NCBI GenBank assembly: GCA_002377855.1
Contig: DFQQ01000044.1
Location: 90,258-154,257, forward strand
Direction of reading: 5' to 3'
Origin: Acidovorax delafieldii
GTDB lineage: Bacteria; Pseudomonadota; Gammaproteobacteria; Burkholderiales; Burkholderiaceae_C
DNA length: 64,000 nucleotides
Part shown: piece by piece, positions 60,499 to 64,000 of the stretch
Layout: the number at the start of each line of letters is the position of its first letter
Position numbering within the stretch: position 1 is the first letter of the stretch
Made by a program: the position numbers and the translations under genes
Notes under the pieces: generated by a model
Databases searched by the model: none
The model's input: the letters and a program-made list of their open reading frames with translations, nothing else
Told to the model about the DNA's origin: nothing

Positions 60499-61818
60499 TC
60501 AGCTACCGCTGCCGCCTTTGAAACTCGCTTTTTTCAGCAGAGATTCATATTGCTGCGACATCATGTAGTTCTGAACTTGGGCCATGAAGTCCATGGTCAC
60601 AACCACAATAATCAGCAGTGACGTACCACCAAAGTAGAACGGCACGTTGTACTTGAGAATCAAGAACTCCGGCAACAAGCACACGAAGGTGATGTACACC
60701 GCACCAGCAAGAGTCAAGCGAACAAGAATCTTGTCGATGTAACGAGCAGTTTGCTCACCAGGTCGGATCCCCGGAATAAAAGCGCCACTCTTCTTCAGGT
60801 TATCTGCAGTCTCACGGCTGTTGAACACCAGAGCTGTGTAGAAGAAACAGAAGAAAATGATCGCAGCGGCATAAAACATGACATAGATGGGCTGACCCGG
60901 AGTCAGAGCACCTGAAATGTCTTTCAACCACCGCATCGAATCACCAGCACTAAACCAGTTCACCACCGTTGCGGGCAGCAGAATGATCGACGAGGCGAAG
61001 ATTGGCGGAATCACTCCTGCCATGTTCAACTTCAGTGGCAAATGGGACGCTTGACCACCATAAACTTTGTTGCCAACCTGCCGCCGGGCGTAGTTCACAA
61101 GAATCTTGCGCTGCCCCCGCTCAACAAATACAACAAAGTATGTTACCAGACCCACCACCAAGACGATGAAGATGGCTGCAGGAGCAGACATCGCTCCAGT
61201 TCCAACCAATTCCAGCAAACCACCGATAGAGCTTGGAAGCCCCGCAGCGATACCGGCAAAGATCAGAATGGAAATCCCATTACCCAATCCACGCTCAGTG
61301 ATCTGTTCACCCAACCACATCAAGAACATGGTTCCTGCCGTCAGACTCACGACTGCCGTCATGCGGAAGCCGAAACCAGGACTGAGAACCAAGCCTGCGG
61401 AGCTTTCCAGTGCGACCGCAATGCCGAATGACTGAAACAGAGCCAGTCCCAACGTGCCTGCACGTGTGTACTGGGTGATCTTGCGACGACCCGCTTCGCC
61501 TTCCTTCTTCAATTGCTCGAAGGTAGGAATCACATAGGTCATCAGTTGCAAGATGATCGATGCCGAAATATACGGCATGATCCCCAACGCGAAGACCGTG
61601 AAACGGGACAGTGCGCCACCCGAGAACATGTTGAACAAGTTCAGGATGCCGCCCTGCTGCCCACTGAACAACTGCTGAAGTTGGGCTGGATCGATGCCTG
61701 GCACCGGGATGTGAGCCCCAATGCGATACACGACCAGCGCAAGCAACAGAAAAACCAGGCGACGACGCAAATCGCCAAATTTCCCGGTTTTTGCAATTTG
61801 AGCTGCGCTAGTTGCCAC
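60499..61818 (-). CDS. secY: Preprotein translocase subunit SecY
   Basis: 439-residue inner-membrane channel of the Sec system with ten helices; FGDLRRRLVFLLLALVVYRIGAHIPVPGID is the usual N-terminus, and the cytoplasmic loop AFIPGIRPGEQTARYID is conserved. It starts with GTG at 61818, with AAGGA upstream. Cotranscribed with rplO. Confidence 0.98.
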   Translation of the reverse strand: MATSAAQIAKTGKFGDLRRRLVFLLLALVVYRIGAHIPVPGIDPAQLQQLFSGQQGGILNLFNMFSGGALSRFTVFALGIMPYISASIILQLMTYVIPTFEQLKKEGEAGRRKITQYTRAGTLGLALFQSFGIAVALESSAGLVLSPGFGFRMTAVVSLTAGTMFLMWLGEQITERGLGNGISILIFAGIAAGLPSSIGGLLELVGTGAMSAPAAIFIVLVVGLVTYFVVFVERGQRKILVNYARRQVGNKVYGGQASHLPLKLNMAGVIPPIFASSIILLPATVVNWFSAGDSMRWLKDISGALTPGQPIYVMFYAAAIIFFCFFYTALVFNSRETADNLKKSGAFIPGIRPGEQTARYIDKILVRLTLAGAVYITFVCLLPEFLILKYNVPFYFGGTSLLIIVVVTMDFMAQVQNYMMSQQYESLLKKASFKGGSGS

Positions 61819-61842
61819 AGATGCTTTCCTTGGAGAGCACTA

Positions 61843-62274
61843 TCAGGCTACGGAGCCACCAGCAGCTTCGATAGCTGCCTTGGCACCGGCCGTTGCGCCA
61901 ACGCCGTTCAGCTTAACCGCCTTGGTCAGCGCGCCGCTCTTGATGACTTTGACCACCTTGGCCAACTCACCAATCAAACCAGCTTGCTTCAGAGCCAACA
62001 CGTCCACTTCAGGCAAACCCAACTGATCCAATGCAGACAAAGTAACTTCTGCGTTGAACTTCAGCAGATGAGACTTGAAGCCACGCTTTGGCAAGCGACG
62101 TTGCAAAGGCATTTGACCGCCTTCGAAACCTACCTTGTGGTAGCCGCCAGAACGCGACTTCTGACCTTTGTGACCACGGCCAGCGGTCTTGCCCAGACCA
62201 GAGCCGATACCACGGCCTACACGGCGCTTGGCATGCTTGGCACCGTCAGCGGGCTTGATGCTATTGAGTTCCAT
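61843..62274 (-). CDS. rplO: 50S ribosomal protein L15
   Basis: 143 residues: MELNSIKPADGAKHAKRRVG, RGIGSGLGKTAGRGHKGQKS and the late KVIKSGALTKAVKLNGVGAT. Standard spc-operon position before secY. Confidence 0.98.
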   Translation of the reverse strand: MELNSIKPADGAKHAKRRVGRGIGSGLGKTAGRGHKGQKSRSGGYHKVGFEGGQMPLQRRLPKRGFKSHLLKFNAEVTLSALDQLGLPEVDVLALKQAGLIGELAKVVKVIKSGALTKAVKLNGVGATAGAKAAIEAAGGSVA

Positions 62275-62284
62275 GATCGATCTC

Positions 62285-62467
62285 TCAGACGATTTTGACC
62301 AGATAGCTGATCTTGTTAATCATGCCGCGCACTTCGGGAGTATCTTGCAGCTCGCTGATGCTGTTCAGCTTGCGCAGACCCAAGCCACGGACGGTGGCGC
62401 GGTGCGATTCTTTGGTGCCGATAGGGCTGCGCACCAGTTGAATCTTGACAGTTTGTTGCGTAGTCAT
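62285..62467 (-). CDS. rpmD: 50S ribosomal protein L30
   Basis: 60 residues, MTTQQTVKIQLVRSPIGTKE to INKISYLVKIV. ATG 62467 gives the normal length; a TTG two codons upstream is not needed. 10 bp separate it from rplO. Confidence 0.97.
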   Translation of the reverse strand: MTTQQTVKIQLVRSPIGTKESHRATVRGLGLRKLNSISELQDTPEVRGMINKISYLVKIV

Positions 62468-62481
62468 ATTCAAGCTCCGAT

Positions 62482-63000
62482 TCAGGCGAAGATGTCTTCG
62501 ACTGTCTTGCCGCGCTTGGCTGCCACATTCGACGGAGTAGTCGAATTGACGAGCGCGTCAAACGTTGCACGAACCATGTTGTAGGGATTCGAAGAACCAT
62601 GGCTCTTGGCCACGATGTCCGTCACACCCAACACCTCAAAGACCGCGCGCATTGGACCACCAGCAATGATGCCGGTACCCTTTGGCGCTGGAGCCATCAT
62701 CACAACAGCTGCGCCATGGTGGCCTGTCACGTTGTGAAAAATGGTGCCGTTCTTGAGCGAGACCTTGACCATGTTGCGACGGGCTTCTTCCATCGCTTTT
62801 TGCACAGCAGCGGGCACTTCCTTCGACTTGCCCTTGCCCATGCCGACGCGGCCATCACCGTCGCCAACCACAGTCAGTGCAGCGAAGCCGAGAATACGGC
62901 CGCCCTTCACGACTTTGGTCACGCGGTTCACCGCGATCATTTTTTCGCGCAGACCGTCGTCTTGTCCTTCGCTCTGCACTTTGGGTTGAAATTTAGCCAT
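62482..63000 (-). CDS. rpsE: 30S ribosomal protein S5
   Basis: 172 residues with the S5 domain (LREKMIAVNRVTKVVKGGRI, GRVGMGKGKSKEVPAAVQKA) and GTGIIAGGPMRAVFEVLGV. Usual position between rplR and rpmD. Confidence 0.98.
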   Translation of the reverse strand: MAKFQPKVQSEGQDDGLREKMIAVNRVTKVVKGGRILGFAALTVVGDGDGRVGMGKGKSKEVPAAVQKAMEEARRNMVKVSLKNGTIFHNVTGHHGAAVVMMAPAPKGTGIIAGGPMRAVFEVLGVTDIVAKSHGSSNPYNMVRATFDALVNSTTPSNVAAKRGKTVEDIFA

Positions 63001-63017
63001 TTTTTATTCCGCTCCGC

Positions 63018-63383
63018 TTAGAACTGCAGACCAGCTTCGCGGGCTGCATCGGCCAAAGCCTTAACGCGACCGTGGTAAGCAAAACCTGCACGATCAAATG
63101 CAACCTTTTCGACGCCTGCTGCCTTCGCCTTTTCAGCGATGCGCTTGCCGATCAGTTGGGCAGCAGCTGCATTGCCACCCTTGCCCGAACCGCCCAGAGA
63201 CTTGCGCACATCGGCTTCTGCTGTAGAAGCGCTTGCCAGCACCTTGCTGCCGTCGCCGGAAATCACACTGGCGTAGATATGGAGGTTCGTACGATTCACT
63301 GTCAAACGTGCCACGCCTTGCTGAGCAATGCGGATGCGGGTTTGACGGGCACGACGAAGACGCTGCTCTTTCTTTGTCAACAT
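63018..63383 (-). CDS. rplR: 50S ribosomal protein L18
   Basis: 121 residues, ending AFDRAGFAYHGRVKALADAA REAGLQF-like L18 C-terminus; binds 5S rRNA. 11 bp after rplF. Confidence 0.98.
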   Translation of the reverse strand: MLTKKEQRLRRARQTRIRIAQQGVARLTVNRTNLHIYASVISGDGSKVLASASTAEADVRKSLGGSGKGGNAAAAQLIGKRIAEKAKAAGVEKVAFDRAGFAYHGRVKALADAAREAGLQF

Positions 63384-63394
63384 GTTGCAGCTCC

Positions 63395-63928
63395 TTATTT
63401 CTTCTTAGTCTCTTTGATCGTGATCTTTTCGTCCGCATAGCGGATACCCTTGCCCTTGTAAGGCTCGGGAGGACGAACAGCACGAATCTCAGCAGCAATT
63501 TGACCTACGCGCTGACGATCGGCACCCTTTACAACGACTTCAGTCGGAGTGGGGGTGGCGACGGTAATGCCAGCAGGCATTTCAAAGTTGACGGGATGCG
63601 AATAACCGACAGCCAGGTTCAGCTTGGAACCTGATGCTGCAGCCTTGTAACCCACACCAACCAGGCTCAGCTTTTTCTCAAAGCCTTTGCTCACGCCAAC
63701 AACCATGTTGTTGACCAGTTGACGCAGCGTTCCGCTCATGGCGTTGGCTTCACGCGAGTCATTTACAGGCTCGAAGCTCAGCTTGCCATCATTGCTAGAC
63801 ACCTTCACCAGCACATTTTGTGCCAGTGACAGGGTGCCGCCAGAACCCTTGACAGAGATCTGGTCATCTTTGATTGACACATCCACGCCAGCGGGGATGG
63901 TCACGGGCATTTTTCCTACTCGGGACAT
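63395..63928 (-). CDS. rplF: 50S ribosomal protein L6
   Basis: 177 residues, MSRVGKMPVTIPAGVDVSIK, with the C-terminal L6 signature PPEPYKGKGIRYADEKI. Complete. Confidence 0.98.
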   Translation of the reverse strand: MSRVGKMPVTIPAGVDVSIKDDQISVKGSGGTLSLAQNVLVKVSSNDGKLSFEPVNDSREANAMSGTLRQLVNNMVVGVSKGFEKKLSLVGVGYKAAASGSKLNLAVGYSHPVNFEMPAGITVATPTPTEVVVKGADRQRVGQIAAEIRAVRPPEPYKGKGIRYADEKITIKETKKK

Positions 63929-63952
63929 TTCAGTTTCTCCTCAATGCCGCGG

Positions 63953-64000
63953 TTAGGCCACGTAGCAGAGCACTTCGCCACCAACACCGGTAGCGCGCGC
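63953..64000 (-). CDS. rpsH: 30S ribosomal protein S8, C-terminal fragment at window edge
   Basis: The last 15 codons read ARATGVGGEVLCYVA and stop, the conserved S8 C-terminus. The gene continues beyond the right edge of the window; it precedes rplF as in all spc operons. Confidence 0.93.
   Translation of the reverse strand, partial: ARATGVGGEVLCYVA

Overview
The window looks like a chromosomal segment of a Comamonadaceae betaproteobacterium, most likely Acidovorax or a close relative. The evidence is the high GC content, the hemE-priA pair, PhaM, Bug/TTT-type binding proteins, acdS with a divergent Lrp-type regulator, and many copies of the short GCGCTTAT-type intergenic repeat that I associate with this family. 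The assignment is by protein and repeat recognition only; no search was run.

Layout. 1-6.2 kb: a 5'-truncated MFS exporter, hemE, a 1.2-kb gene-free stretch with three perfect TTATCCACA boxes, and priA. 6.2-9.9 kb: a LysR regulator divergent from a Bug receptor / M20 amidohydrolase / cupin operon. 9.9-15.2 kb: gamma-glutamyltransferase, an AEC permease, an amino-acid-type ABC binding protein and a roadblock-fold protein. 15.3-23.1 kb: rep helicase, an exported protein overlapping pldA, a small conserved protein, a universal stress protein, tgt and a TIGR01777 epimerase. 23.3-29.8 kb: membrane and envelope proteins of unknown function (zinc ribbon, DUF2145, YiaA/B), a saccharopine-dehydrogenase-like reductase and an EamA permease. 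29.7-31.5 kb: acdR/acdS. 31.5-36.3 kb: an MFS-acyltransferase fusion, a CREST/ceramidase-like membrane hydrolase, an XRE regulator and an exported WXXGXW protein. 36.4-40.4 kb: a hydratase, sorAB-like sulfite dehydrogenase, and a divergent PhnD-like/rhodanese fusion. 40.4-42.8 kb: a FIST protein and PhaM. 42.9-47.0 kb: a copper-type operon (DUF2946, TonB receptor, YcnI/DUF1775, PCuAC). 47.1-50.8 kb: GST, a DksA-like zinc finger, a translational-machinery protein, a cysteine-less Rrf2 regulator and an NhaR-like LysR.

51.0-57.1 kb is an accessory island. It is bounded on the right by an intact initiator tRNA-fMet and on the left by a 41-bp degenerate copy of that tRNA's 3' half. Inside are an IS481-type element in a CTAG target, a frameshifted GH19/peptidoglycan-binding/XVIPCD-like effector gene, an intact exported protein resembling the cognate immunity protein of the Xanthomonas type IV killing system (XAC2609/XAC2610 pair), a DUF4189 exported protein, and fused remnants of an SRAP gene and umuC. 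The most interesting reading is a decayed interbacterial-killing locus that kept its immunity gene.

57.1-64.0 kb is the end of the spc operon and the alpha operon on the minus strand (rpsH fragment to rplQ), including the 37-codon rpmJ. infA is not found between secY and rpmJ.

Three families of non-coding repeats run through the window: short GCGCTTAT repeats (some inside coding sequence, two of them supplying signal-peptide codons), ~112-bp palindromes, and 165-271-bp MITE-like hairpins with terminal inverted repeats.
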